DNA of 64,000 nucleotides from assembly GCF_020905335.1 (NCBI RefSeq), contig NZ_JAJJMN010000001.1, positions 1,116,001 through 1,180,000 of the forward strand, read 5' to 3'. Under the pieces are notes generated by a model. The model did no database searches. It had not been told where the DNA came from and worked only from the letters and a program-made list of their open reading frames with translations. Positions 51,964-60,640 of this stretch are shown piece after piece. Positions within the stretch are counted from its first letter, which is position 1, and the number at the start of each line of letters is the position of its first letter. The position numbers and the translations under genes were made by a program. This stretch comes from Flavobacterium lipolyticum (GTDB lineage: Bacteria; Bacteroidota; Bacteroidia; Flavobacteriales; Flavobacteriaceae).

Positions 51964-53355
51964 TTAGGAACCAATCCCATTATAAATAAAACCAATTGAT
52001 TCTAGTTTTTTTGCATCCAAGATATTTCTACCATCGAAAAGGAAGGCCGGCTTATGCATAGAATCGTATATCTTTTGCCAATCGTATGTTGTAAACTCGT
52101 CCCATTCTGTTAAAATAGCAATTGCATGAGCATCTTTACATGCGTCGTAAGCGCTAGCAAAGGTTGAAACTGCCAGATTGTTCTCTTCCACTGACCTCGT
52201 CTCTAAATAATTTAGATCATTTAATATCTTAGTCTTTGAAACTTTCGGATCGTAAACTGAGATCCTTGCCTGTTCATTAATCAAATCATCCGCAACATAA
52301 ATTGCTGCAGATTCTCTTGTATCATTGGTGTCTTTTTTGAAAGCCCAACCTAAAAATGCAATTTTCTTATCGGCTACAGTATTGTATAAAGTCTGAACAA
52401 TCTTACTTGAGAATCTTTTCTTCTGATGATCGTTCATTATAATTACTTGTTCCCAATAATCTGCTACTTCATTTAATCCGTAAGATTTTGCAATATACAC
52501 TAAATTAAGAATGTCTTTTTGAAAGCAAGAACCTCCAAAACCAACTGATGCTTTTAAGAATTTTGGTCCAATTCTACTATCCATTCCAATGGCACGGGCA
52601 ACTTCATTAACATCAGCACCTGTTTTTTCACACAATTCTGACATTGCATTTATAGACGAGATACGTTGCGCCAAAAATGCATTTGCCGTTAATTTTGATA
52701 ATTCTGACGACCACACATTAGTCGTCAAAATTTTTTCTTTGTCTACCCAGTTTGCGTAAACATCAACCAATGCTTTAATTGCTTCTTCACCTTCTGGTGT
52801 TGTATCTCCACCTATTAAAATTCGATCCGGATTCAACAAATCAGTAACCGCAGTCCCTTCAGCCAGGAATTCAGGATTCGATAAAATTTGAAACTGAACT
52901 CCATTTCCTGTATTATCCAAAATGCTTTTAATAGCTTCCGCTGTACGTACTGGCAAAGTTGACTTCTCAACAACAATTTTGTTTTCCTTGGCTACTTTTG
53001 CAATTTGTCGGGCGCATAATTCAATGTATTTTAAATCGGCTGCCATCCCTTTTCCCTTACCATAAGTCTTGGTTGGTGTATTTACTGAAATAAAAATCAC
53101 CTGAGCCTCATCAATTGCTTTTTCAACTTCTGTCGAAAAAAACAAATTCCTTCCTCTGGCCTCCGCTACTATTTCCGAAAGCCCAGGTTCATAAATCGGA
53201 ATATTATCCGTATTTGGGTCATTCCAGTCTATAATTCTTTGTTCGTTCAAATCGACAACAGTCACTTGAATATGTGGGCATTTTTGAGCAATTACCGCCA
53301 TAGTTGGACCTCCAACATAACCAGCACCAATGCAACAAATTTTTGTAATTTTCAT
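51964..53355 (-). CDS. ugd: UDP-glucose 6-dehydrogenase, eukaryote-like
   Basis: A 463-residue enzyme making UDP-glucuronate. It reads [19 protein letters not shown] at the NAD site, then [67 protein letters not shown] and the catalytic Cys277 in [11 protein letters not shown]. Typical bacterial Ugd proteins read KIAVAGTGYVGL and are near 390-440 residues. This one follows animal and plant UGDH almost phrase by phrase, including the TKTYG loop and Cys276 position of the human enzyme. Such forms are known in some Bacteroidetes. UDP-glucuronate would be used by a glycosyltransferase of this locus. Confidence 0.94.
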   Translation of the reverse strand: MKITKICCIGAGYVGGPTMAVIAQKCPHIQVTVVDLNEQRIIDWNDPNTDNIPIYEPGLSEIVAEARGRNLFFSTEVEKAIDEAQVIFISVNTPTKTYGKGKGMAADLKYIELCARQIAKVAKENKIVVEKSTLPVRTAEAIKSILDNTGNGVQFQILSNPEFLAEGTAVTDLLNPDRILIGGDTTPEGEEAIKALVDVYANWVDKEKILTTNVWSSELSKLTANAFLAQRISSINAMSELCEKTGADVNEVARAIGMDSRIGPKFLKASVGFGGSCFQKDILNLVYIAKSYGLNEVADYWEQVIIMNDHQKKRFSSKIVQTLYNTVADKKIAFLGWAFKKDTNDTRESAAIYVADDLINEQARISVYDPKVSKTKILNDLNYLETRSVEENNLAVSTFASAYDACKDAHAIAILTEWDEFTTYDWQKIYDSMHKPAFLFDGRNILDAKKLESIGFIYNGIGS

Positions 53356-53383
53356 TTACTATACTATTATCTTGATCTTTAAT

Positions 53384-54367
53384 TTATTTCAAATTCTTCC
53401 AATACCAGCCCACAGCTTCCTTCAATCCTTCCTGTAAAGAATATTTAGGATCATATCCCAGCATTTTTCTTGCTTTATCAATACTTGCTAATGAATGTGG
53501 AATATCTCCTGGACGATTTGCCCCATAAACTATTTCCACGTCAGAAATTTTAGAATCAAATGCTACTAAGTACTCCTTTAAATAACCTACTAAATCATTT
53601 AAAGTGTTTCGATCACCAAAAGCGGTATTATAAACTGTATTTATGGCTTCCGGATTCTGACTCGTCATAGCCAATTCATTCATCTGAATTACATTGTCTA
53701 TGTAAGTAAAATCTCTTGAATAATTTCCATCCCCATTAATCACAGGACTTTCATATTTCATTAACTGCATAACAAACTTCGGAATTACAGCAGCATAAGC
53801 TCCATTAGGATCCTGCTTTCTGCCAAAAACATTAAAATATCGCAATCCGATAGTCTCTAACCCATAAGTTTTACTAAAAATCTCGGCATAGAGTTCGTTT
53901 ACATATTTTGTAATGGCATATGGAGACAAAGGCTTTCCTATTACATCCTCAACTTTCGGTAATCCCTGAGAATCCCCATAAGTTGAAGAACTTGCTGCAT
54001 AAATAAACCTTTTAACTTTGGCATCACGAGAAGCGGTCAGCATATTTAAAAAACCGGAAACATTCACATCGTTTGTCGTAATAGGATCATTAATTGATCT
54101 TGGAACAGAACCTAAAGCGGCCTGATGTAAAACATAATCAGCGCCTTCAACAGCTGACACACAATCGGCAAAATTTCGAATATCTCCTTCAATTAATCTA
54201 AAATTTGAATTTGAAATAAAATCCTTTAAATTATGACGATGACCTGTCGAAAAATTATCCAGACAAACCACTTTATACCCAAGTCCTAAAAAATATTCCG
54301 ATAAATTTGATCCGATAAATCCAGCTCCACCTGTAATCAAAATTGTATGTTGTTTTGATGTACTCAT
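53384..54367 (-). CDS. wbpP: UDP-N-acetylglucosamine 4-epimerase, WbpP/TviC-like
   Basis: A 327-residue SDR with ILITGGAGFIGSNLSEYFL, CLDNFSTGHRHNLKDF, YVLHQAALGSVPRSINDP, YAASSSTYGDSQ, PLSPYAITKYVNELYAE (Tyr-x3-Lys) and LRYFNVFGRKQDPNGAYAAV. The GSVPRSI and FGRKQDPNGAYAAVIP stretches are typical of WbpP and TviC, which prefer UDP-GlcNAc/UDP-GalNAc over UDP-Glc. It would feed the dehydrogenase at 49834. It lies 10 bp after wzc. Confidence 0.92.
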   Translation of the reverse strand: MSTSKQHTILITGGAGFIGSNLSEYFLGLGYKVVCLDNFSTGHRHNLKDFISNSNFRLIEGDIRNFADCVSAVEGADYVLHQAALGSVPRSINDPITTNDVNVSGFLNMLTASRDAKVKRFIYAASSSTYGDSQGLPKVEDVIGKPLSPYAITKYVNELYAEIFSKTYGLETIGLRYFNVFGRKQDPNGAYAAVIPKFVMQLMKYESPVINGDGNYSRDFTYIDNVIQMNELAMTSQNPEAINTVYNTAFGDRNTLNDLVGYLKEYLVAFDSKISDVEIVYGANRPGDIPHSLASIDKARKMLGYDPKYSLQEGLKEAVGWYWKNLK

Positions 54368-54377
54368 TTGCTTCCAC

Positions 54378-56819
54378 TTATTTTTTATTGAATTTACTCA
54401 AAATCGTCTTCCAAACACTATGTTTTTTCTCTTCATCGTGATAACCGTTTGCATAAGCTCCGTAACCGTATCCATAAGCCGCTCCATATTTTGCCTTATT
54501 CTCATAACCATTTAACACAATGCTGGCATTATTCAGTTCCCCTCTTTTAACTCTGGTATTTAGCAATGTAATCATATCCTTTTTGGTATAATTTTGCCTT
54601 ACTATATAAAGAGTTACATCTGCAAACTGTGCAAGTTCTAACGCATCCGAAACTAACCCAACCGGAGGTGTATCCAGAATAATATAATCATATTTTTGCT
54701 TCAGCTCTAGGATCATCTCTCTCATCACATCACTCAAAATTAACTCTGAGGGATTTGGCGGAATTGGCCCCGAAAGTATAACATCAAGATTTGGAACTCC
54801 TGTATGGTGTGTAATTTCTTCTAAACTATTTTGCTTTATGAGGTAATTCACAACACCGATTTGATTTTTCAAATTGAACTCATCTGCCAATCTCGGTTTT
54901 CTTAAATCCAAACCAAGAATTACCGTTTTCTTTTCGCTTAAAGCAAATACTGTAGCAATATTTATGGAGCAAAATGTCTTTCCTTCACCACTTATTGACG
55001 ACGTAATCATAAGAGTTTTCGAACCACTCACCTGCTGTTTCTTGTATAAAAACTGTAAAGAGGAACGTATAGCTCTAAATGCTTCCGATAATGCCGATTT
55101 TGGCTTGTCTAATACCGCCAAACTTAACGAATCTTTATTTACTCCGATGATACCAATTAACGGTATTTGTGTCAATTTACTAATATCTTCAGTATTCTGG
55201 ATCGAGTTGTTGATAAAGAAAATTCCAAAAACAAACAGCAAAGGAATTAACATCCCTAAAAACAATGCCAATACGTAGTTTACAGAAGTTTTCGGGCCAA
55301 TTAATCCTCCTCCGATATCTTTTGCAGGATCAATAAAATGAATGTCCGACAAATTGGATGCTTTTACGATCTCAGCTTCGTTTCTTTTTTTCAAAAATTC
55401 AGTATAAATATTGTCACTTAAGTCATATTTTCTTTGAATTTTCAGCAACTCCTGTTGTTCTTCCGGAAGTTTTTTTACAGTACTTTCTGCCTGACCTATT
55501 TTTGCATTTACCATAGCCAAATCTGTCAGTAACGATCCTTTCGCAGAAGCTATATTTTCTAATAAAACACTTTTTATAGCCTGCATTTGATTATCAAAAT
55601 CCTTGAAAATCTTATCGCTTTTTACGGCGTAAGCCATTTCTGATCTTTGTGTAGATAGCGCAATAAGTTTCGACACATTCACAACAACATTTGGATCTTC
55701 AATCCCTGCTACTGTAGGAGCCGGTAGTCTTGAATAGTCGTTGCTATTATTTAAATACGATTTTAAAGAATTATAATACGCAATTTTTCTTGTGACCTGA
55801 TCTTTTTCAACATCAAAATCCATTATTTTATCCGAAACCTTAGCTCCTCCAGCTTCAATTTCGTAAATATTTTTATCTTTTCTAAACGATTTCAACTCAT
55901 TACCTGTTTGCTTCAATTGCGTTTCCATAGCAATAAGAGTACTATCAATAAATCGAATAGTATTTGTTGCAAACTGATTTTTTCCGTCCAGCTGAATTTT
56001 GATTAACATTTTTACTGTCGAATTCAAATATTCAACCATCCTGGCTTTATTGGTACCTTGCATCCCCAGAGTCAATATTGATCCTCCTTTTTCATCAGCG
56101 TTGACACTCACACCTCTATAACCCGATACTGTTCCGTCAAAATCATTAAATCTAACAAAATACTCATTTCCAGTATAAAATCCCGGATTATCATTTATCT
56201 GTAAATTCCAGTTTAAAAAAGGAAGCGTGACTTGTTCTCCAGCTTTACACCTTCTCACATACTCTTTAGGCTGAACGGTTGTATTACTATAGCTCTTATT
56301 GGAATACGTAATTAATGAAACTGAATTACTTTCAAATGGAATTCGAATTTCATATTCAGTTGGACTCAAAAACTTAATACCAATTAATGTATTAGCGAGC
56401 TGCGCTTTTGTTTTGTCAATTTTCACGTAAAAAGGAACCGCACCGTAAGCATCAACTAAATTATATTTTCCCTGAACAAGATAATCAATATAAAACTGTA
56501 ATTTATCCACAACCAGCTCGTTGTGTGATCTTGATTGTATAACAGTTGTGATTCCGTTTACCTGATCTGAAACACCACCCCAATTAAAAACTAAACTTGT
56601 ATTGGAGGTAAAAAAAGGATTTCGTTCTTCCTTAATTGAAACCATAGTCTGCATTCCGTAAATTTTTTCTTTACGAATGTTTACCTGATAAGCAATAGCA
56701 AAAGCTATTATCAGACTGACTAAAAACAATTTCCAGTAACTGGCGATTTTCAGTAAGAATCCCTTAAAATCAAAATTTGAATGATTTTCAAAAATGGAAA
56801 AATCTTTAATATCTAACAT
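54378..56819 (-). CDS. wzc: Polysaccharide co-polymerase with tyrosine autokinase domain, Wzc
   Basis: An 813-residue inner-membrane protein. The N-terminal part has a helix near residues 30-47 and a Wzz-like periplasmic region with coiled coils. A second helix near 515-535 (VNYALALFLGMLIPLLFVFG-like) leads to the BY-kinase. Walker A is SGEGKT with Lys614, Walker A' is LGLDLRKPRLAD and Walker B YDYIILDTPPVGL. The C-terminal tail is tyrosine-rich (YGAAYGYGYGAYANGY), the expected autophosphorylation cluster. It pairs with the Wza lipoprotein 15 bp upstream to control chain length and export. Confidence 0.95.
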   Translation of the reverse strand: MLDIKDFSIFENHSNFDFKGFLLKIASYWKLFLVSLIIAFAIAYQVNIRKEKIYGMQTMVSIKEERNPFFTSNTSLVFNWGGVSDQVNGITTVIQSRSHNELVVDKLQFYIDYLVQGKYNLVDAYGAVPFYVKIDKTKAQLANTLIGIKFLSPTEYEIRIPFESNSVSLITYSNKSYSNTTVQPKEYVRRCKAGEQVTLPFLNWNLQINDNPGFYTGNEYFVRFNDFDGTVSGYRGVSVNADEKGGSILTLGMQGTNKARMVEYLNSTVKMLIKIQLDGKNQFATNTIRFIDSTLIAMETQLKQTGNELKSFRKDKNIYEIEAGGAKVSDKIMDFDVEKDQVTRKIAYYNSLKSYLNNSNDYSRLPAPTVAGIEDPNVVVNVSKLIALSTQRSEMAYAVKSDKIFKDFDNQMQAIKSVLLENIASAKGSLLTDLAMVNAKIGQAESTVKKLPEEQQELLKIQRKYDLSDNIYTEFLKKRNEAEIVKASNLSDIHFIDPAKDIGGGLIGPKTSVNYVLALFLGMLIPLLFVFGIFFINNSIQNTEDISKLTQIPLIGIIGVNKDSLSLAVLDKPKSALSEAFRAIRSSLQFLYKKQQVSGSKTLMITSSISGEGKTFCSINIATVFALSEKKTVILGLDLRKPRLADEFNLKNQIGVVNYLIKQNSLEEITHHTGVPNLDVILSGPIPPNPSELILSDVMREMILELKQKYDYIILDTPPVGLVSDALELAQFADVTLYIVRQNYTKKDMITLLNTRVKRGELNNASIVLNGYENKAKYGAAYGYGYGAYANGYHDEEKKHSVWKTILSKFNKK

Positions 56820-56834
56820 CTTTTGAATTTAATT

Positions 56835-57629
56835 TTAGTTTTTAAGCAACAAATATACCGTTGTCGCCAAAGACAAAACCGTAATAATTGTAGTAATAGA
56901 TTCTATCCCCGTTTTTCCAGTTCCCCAAGATTTTTGCTTAACTGGTTTTACATAAATATAATCGTTAGGCTGTAAATAAAAATAAGGCGATTTCATCACA
57001 TTTATATCCGTCAAATCGATATCCTGCATCTGAACACCTGTTGGAGTTTGACGAATTACAGTTACCGCTTTTCTATTACCTGTAATGGAGATATCTCCAG
57101 CATTTGCAATAGCTTCCATAATATTTACATGTTCCTGAAACAGCGTTTTAGTTCCGGTACTACCTACTTCTCCATTTATGGTATATCTAAAACCAGCCAA
57201 TTTTACCGTAACAAAAATATTCGCTTCACTTTTAAAATATTCTTCCAGTAGTTTTTTTTCAATTCGAACACGAATCTCTTCAAGGGTATACCCAATAACA
57301 TTAATTTCTCCTAAAACCGGCATTCTGATATTACCATGATCGTCAACCGTAAATCCATTAAAATATAACCCTGATTCCGATTTTCCTGTTCCCGAAGAAG
57401 CACTCTCCGTAGTATTAAAAATCGAAACTAACTTAGGATCAATTGCTTTTATATCAATACTCAAAACATCGTTTACCTGTAGCCTGTAAGGCTTAGACTC
57501 CACAGCAGCAATATTTTTCTGCTCTCCGGAATTATTTTTATCCTGTAAATAAACCATGTCTTTAACAGGAATACAAGATGTAAATAGTATGCTAATCAAT
57601 AGCAGGATATAAAAGCCTTTTTTTGTCAT
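56835..57629 (-). CDS. wza: Outer-membrane polysaccharide export lipoprotein, Wza
   Basis: A 264-residue lipoprotein. The signal peptide ends in a lipobox (LFTSC, Cys19). A polysaccharide-export domain begins near YRLQVNDVLSIDIKAIDP, with DDHGNIRMPVLGEINVIGYT. An SLBB domain follows (YTINGEVGSTGTKTLFQEHV), and a single C-terminal helix (IESITTIITVLSLATTVYLL) replaces the amphipathic alpha-barrel helix of E. coli Wza. It is the first gene of the polysaccharide locus, preceded by a promoter-like element at 57646-57653. Confidence 0.93.
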   Translation of the reverse strand: MTKKGFYILLLISILFTSCIPVKDMVYLQDKNNSGEQKNIAAVESKPYRLQVNDVLSIDIKAIDPKLVSIFNTTESASSGTGKSESGLYFNGFTVDDHGNIRMPVLGEINVIGYTLEEIRVRIEKKLLEEYFKSEANIFVTVKLAGFRYTINGEVGSTGTKTLFQEHVNIMEAIANAGDISITGNRKAVTVIRQTPTGVQMQDIDLTDINVMKSPYFYLQPNDYIYVKPVKQKSWGTGKTGIESITTIITVLSLATTVYLLLKN

Positions 57630-57645
57630 TAGTAAAATTTTATCG

Positions 57646-57653
57646 CAAATATA
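57646..57653 (-). promoter_or_regulatory. Bacteroidetes -7 element upstream of wza
   Basis: TATATTTG on the minus strand, 16 bp upstream of the wza start, is a perfect TAnnTTTG match. No TTG is seen at the -33 distance. It would give a very short leader and mark the start of the whole polysaccharide locus, in the 70-bp spacer after recR. Confidence 0.5.
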
Positions 57654-57699
57654 GCTTTTCCTTTAATCTTCAGAAAATCTAAGCGTTATTTGGGTTTAT

Positions 57700-58320
57700 T
57701 TAATTGTTTTTGAAAGTTTTTTCGAATGGAACCCGATGTAAAATACTTCGACCAAGGGTGATTTCATCCGCATATTCCAATTCATCTCCCACCGAAATTC
57801 CTCTTGCAATGGTAGAAATTATGATTTCCGATTCGGCAATTTGTTTATAGATGTAAAAATTAGTGGTATCCCCTTCCATTGTAGAGCTGAGTGCAAAAAT
57901 AATTTCCACCACCTTTCCTGCCTTTACTTTTTCGACCAGACTTGAAACATTCAATTGACTGGGGCCAACTCCTTCAATTGGAGAAATTTTCCCTCCAAGT
58001 ACATGATAAATTCCTTTATACTGACCTGTGTTTTCAATCGCCATAACGTCACGAATATCCTCGACAACACAAATCGTTTGATGGTTTCTTGATGAGTTAG
58101 CACAAATTTCGCAGACTTTGGTATCTGAGATGTTATGACAATTTTGACAAAATTTAATATTCTCACGCATATTCAATAGAGCCTGAGATAAAAAACCGGT
58201 TTGTTCTTTAGGCTGTTTTAACAAATGCAGCACTAATCGCAACGCCGTACGTTTACCAATTCCGGGCAATTGCGACATTTCACTTACTGCTTTTTCTATT
58301 AATTTTGATGAAAATTCCAT
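57700..58320 (-). CDS. recR: Recombination protein RecR
   Basis: A 206-residue DNA repair protein of normal length. The helix-hairpin-helix is [20 protein letters not shown], the zinc finger uses Cys58, Cys61, Cys70 and Cys73 ([16 protein letters not shown]), and the Toprim domain starts CVVEDIRDV. It continues with [16 protein letters not shown] and [15 protein letters not shown]. It works with RecO and RecF in RecA loading. It marks the conserved chromosomal edge of the polysaccharide locus. Confidence 0.97.
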   Translation of the reverse strand: MEFSSKLIEKAVSEMSQLPGIGKRTALRLVLHLLKQPKEQTGFLSQALLNMRENIKFCQNCHNISDTKVCEICANSSRNHQTICVVEDIRDVMAIENTGQYKGIYHVLGGKISPIEGVGPSQLNVSSLVEKVKAGKVVEIIFALSSTMEGDTTNFYIYKQIAESEIIISTIARGISVGDELEYADEITLGRSILHRVPFEKTFKNN

Positions 58321-58325
58321 GACGA

Positions 58326-58333
58326 CAAAAGTA
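58326..58333 (-). promoter_or_regulatory. Possible -7 element immediately upstream of recR
   Basis: TACTTTTG on the minus strand matches TAnnTTTG and ends only five bases before the recR ATG. If active it would give a leaderless or nearly leaderless transcript. No -33 TTG is apparent. Confidence 0.35.
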
Positions 58334-58374
58334 ATACATTAATGTTTCTTTTCTGATCCGATTAAAAATGAACT

Positions 58375-58390
58375 CCTCAATTTTCTGAGG
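58375..58390 (-). terminator. Weak hairpin after the CoA-binding gene
   Basis: A five-base-pair CCTCA/TGAGG stem with a six-base loop lies 16 bp past the stop at 58406, followed by a short T-rich stretch a few bases later on the minus strand. It could be a weak terminator between this gene and recR. Confidence 0.3.
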
Positions 58391-58405
58391 TCAAAAACAA
58401 AAAAC

Positions 58406-58771
58406 TTAATACTGATTTGTAGCCAATAAAACTAAAGTACAGGCCACTTCTGCCTTGATATTATTTAATTCTAACAATTGATAAAATTCCGGATTCTCAG
58501 CCCCTGGATTAAAAACAACTCTTTTAGGCTGTGCTTCTATAATATAATTGTAATATTCGCGCTGACGGGCAGGATTTAAATACAACGTAACAGTATCAAT
58601 ATTTTTTACCGGAATTGTTTTTGTATGAATCTTCACGCCGGCAACTTCGCCTTTGTTCTGACCAATTGCCAATACAGTATGTCCTTTTTCAACCAGCATA
58701 TTTATAGCTTTAAAAGCGTAACGTTCCGGTTTTGTAGTAGCACCAAGAACAAGTGTTTTCTTATTTCTCAT
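58406..58771 (-). CDS. CoA-binding domain protein
   Basis: A 121-residue single-domain protein when started at the ATG at 58771 (MRNKKTLVLGATTKPERYAF). The frame is open ten codons further to a TTG, but that part (ITFAVYLKI) overlaps a promoter-like element and is not conserved in such proteins. LVLGATTKPERYA, VEKGHTVLAIG and VFNPGAENPEFYQLLE with a late conserved Cys are typical of the YccU/CoA_binding_2 family. It binds CoA; its role is unknown. Confidence 0.85.
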   Translation of the reverse strand: MRNKKTLVLGATTKPERYAFKAINMLVEKGHTVLAIGQNKGEVAGVKIHTKTIPVKNIDTVTLYLNPARQREYYNYIIEAQPKRVVFNPGAENPEFYQLLELNNIKAEVACTLVLLATNQY

Positions 58772-58788
58772 TATTTTTAAATATACTG

Positions 58789-58796
58789 CAAAAGTA
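58789..58796 (-). promoter_or_regulatory. -7 element upstream of the CoA-binding gene
   Basis: TACTTTTG on the minus strand, 17 bp before the ATG at 58771, matches TAnnTTTG. Its position inside the longer alternative reading frame supports the shorter start. It lies in the 152-bp divergent spacer shared with marC; for marC only an imperfect TATTTTTA near 58896 is seen. Confidence 0.42.
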
Positions 58797-58923
58797 ATCA
58801 AAAAGAATGAGCTTATTTTAGGTTATCTTTTTAGAATTAAAAGCAGTAAAAAACAATATCCTTACATGATCTTAGCTCGAAGTTTTAAAAAATGTCTATT
58901 TTTACGGCACTAACCTAAACTCT

Positions 58924-59553
58924 ATGGATTTATTCATTTATTTATTTGCCGCACTGTTTTCAGTATTAAACCCTATCGGCACCGTGCCTATTTTTGTTGG
59001 ACTGACACAACACGATTCTCAAAAAGAACGTTCCCGAATTTCACTTTGGACCGCTATTAATGTTGGAATCATTTTATTGGTCTCCTATTTTATCGGTCAG
59101 TATGTTTTGACTTTTTTTGGAATAAGCATTGATGCTTTAAGAATTGCGGGGGGAATCGTAATTGTAAATTCCGGTTTTTCTTTACTTTCAGGAAAATTCA
59201 ATAAAAAACGAGGAATCAATAAAAAAATCGAAACGGACGCACAACAAAGAAACGACATCGCTTTAACGCCTTTGGCAATACCAATGCTCGCAGGACCGGG
59301 ATCAATGTCTCTATTAATTGCTTTTTATCAGGAACACCACGGAATAAACGAAATTATAATTTCATGTTCCGCTATCCTGGCAATTGCATTTACAATTTTT
59401 GCAATCCTTAAAAGTGCTCATTATTTAGCGCGTATACTTGGTGCTTCAGGAATCGTAGCTATTTCCAGAATTGTCGGTTTTATTGTAATTTCAATTGGAA
59501 TTCAATATATCGTTAGCTCCATCATCAATATTGTTAAAGGAAACCTGATGTAA
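58924..59553 (+). CDS. marC: MarC family integral membrane protein
   Basis: A 209-residue membrane protein with six predicted helices. It begins LFIYLFAALFSVLNPIGTVP, followed by FVGLTQHDSQKERSRIS, GISIDALRIAGGIVIVNSGF and LTPLAIPMLAGPGSMSLLI, the MarC/UPF0056 signature. Transport substrate is unknown; despite the name, the family is not established as a drug exporter. It is the only plus-strand gene in the window, divergent from the CoA-binding gene and convergent with the next one. Confidence 0.93.
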   Translation: MDLFIYLFAALFSVLNPIGTVPIFVGLTQHDSQKERSRISLWTAINVGIILLVSYFIGQYVLTFFGISIDALRIAGGIVIVNSGFSLLSGKFNKKRGINKKIETDAQQRNDIALTPLAIPMLAGPGSMSLLIAFYQEHHGINEIIISCSAILAIAFTIFAILKSAHYLARILGASGIVAISRIVGFIVISIGIQYIVSSIINIVKGNLM

Positions 59554-59574
59554 ACACGATCAACATACATCTAT

Positions 59575-59613
59575 AAAAAAAGGGGATAAAACATAGTTTT
59601 ATCCCCTTTTTTT
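59575..59613. terminator. Bidirectional terminator between marC and the CtlX gene
   Basis: A perfect 17-bp inverted repeat (59575-59591 with 59597-59613), with AAAAAAAGGGGATAAAA arms and a five-base loop. It ends in T runs on both strands, so it can stop the convergent transcripts from both sides. Confidence 0.92.
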
Positions 59614-59629
59614 ATATTTAAAAACCTAT

Positions 59630-60565
59630 TTAGCTTCTTGGCAAAAATACTTCAGCCATCATACAGCGGGCACTTCCACCTCCACAAGCTTCGATAGTAT
59701 CCAAACTGGAACTTAAAATTTCCGCATGATTTTCTAATTGTGCAATTTGTTTCGGGGTCAGACTCTGATGTGCCGATGCACTCATTACAATATATCTCTT
59801 ATCATTTGTACCTCGAACTTCCAGCATATTTCCGGCAAAATTATTTACCTGTGCTTCGGTGATTAGAATAACTTCCTTTTTATCCGCTTTTAGATTTTCA
59901 AGAACCATTTTACGTTCTTTTTTATCATCGATACTATCTGCACAGATAACAGCGAATGTTTCACCCAGACACATCATTACATTCGTATGATAAATCAATT
60001 TACGTTCTCCGTCAACCGTTTGAAAAGCTTCAAAAATAACCGGGGCATAATCAAAATCTTCACAAAATTCGATAAACAGCTCTTCATCTGCACGAGGAGA
60101 CAAAGCGCAGTACGCTTTTGCATTTGCTCTATCCAAAAGCAGACTTCCGGTTCCTTCTAAAAAATAGCCATCTTCTTCTGCCGATGTATAGTCAACTATA
60201 TTTGAGATCTCAAAGCCTTTCTCTTCAAGCGTATCTAAAATATCTTCACGGCGCTCCTGACGACGATTCTCTGCAAACATCGGATACAGTGCCACATCTC
60301 CATTTTCATGAAATGAAATCCAGTTATTTGGAAAAATACTATCCGGGGTATCGGTTTCTAAAGTATCTTCAATAACAGTGACATCAACTCCAACTGCTCT
60401 GAGTTTCTCAACAAAAGAATCGAATTCCTGTTGTGCTTTTGCATTTACCGTACTTGGTAAAAGTCCGTCTAATACTTTTTGATAATAATTATTTACTGCC
60501 GTTTGCTCATTCATTCTGAAAGCTACTGGCCGAATCATTACGATCGCATTTGTAGTTTGTTTCAT
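59630..60565 (-). CDS. ctlX: Citrulline hydrolase-type amidinotransferase-superfamily enzyme, CtlX-like
   Basis: A 311-residue protein of the arginine deiminase/amidinotransferase fold. It has IVMIRPVAFRMNEQTAVNNY, FPNNWISFHENG, EGTGSLLLDRANAKAYCALS and YHTNVMMCLGETFAVIC with the catalytic His. The nucleophilic cysteine is in CGGGSARCMMAEVFLP at the C-terminus. The FRMNEQTAVNNYYQ opening and NNWISFH motif are those of the CtlX family, named for citrulline use in Francisella. In Bacteroidetes it commonly stands beside a second enzyme of the same fold, as here. Confidence 0.88.
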   Translation of the reverse strand: MKQTTNAIVMIRPVAFRMNEQTAVNNYYQKVLDGLLPSTVNAKAQQEFDSFVEKLRAVGVDVTVIEDTLETDTPDSIFPNNWISFHENGDVALYPMFAENRRQERREDILDTLEEKGFEISNIVDYTSAEEDGYFLEGTGSLLLDRANAKAYCALSPRADEELFIEFCEDFDYAPVIFEAFQTVDGERKLIYHTNVMMCLGETFAVICADSIDDKKERKMVLENLKADKKEVILITEAQVNNFAGNMLEVRGTNDKRYIVMSASAHQSLTPKQIAQLENHAEILSSSLDTIEACGGGSARCMMAEVFLPRS

Positions 60566-60588
60566 TTTATATGTTTTTTTTTCATTTC

Positions 60589-60631
60589 AAGTTTCAGGTT
60601 TCATGTTAGCGGAACGTGAAACCTGAAACTT
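60589..60631. repeat. Perfect inverted repeat in the spacer between the two hydrolase genes
   Basis: Fifteen-base perfect arms (AAGTTTCAGGTTTCA at 60589-60603 and its complement at 60617-60631) with a 13-base loop. There is no T run directly after it on the minus strand, so it is not a standard terminator for the gene ending at 60641. It may be a dispersed intergenic palindrome (REP-like) or an RNA-stabilising hairpin. Confidence 0.75.
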
Positions 60632-60640
60632 AAAACTTTT

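Noticed and set aside
54874..55278. A 134-codon plus-strand open frame inside wzc
   Set aside because: Antisense shadow of the kinase domain with no domain of its own and no regulatory signal.
58772..58801. The TTG-started, 131-residue version of the CoA-binding protein
   Set aside because: The extra residues overlap a -7 promoter element and do not belong to the family's conserved start.
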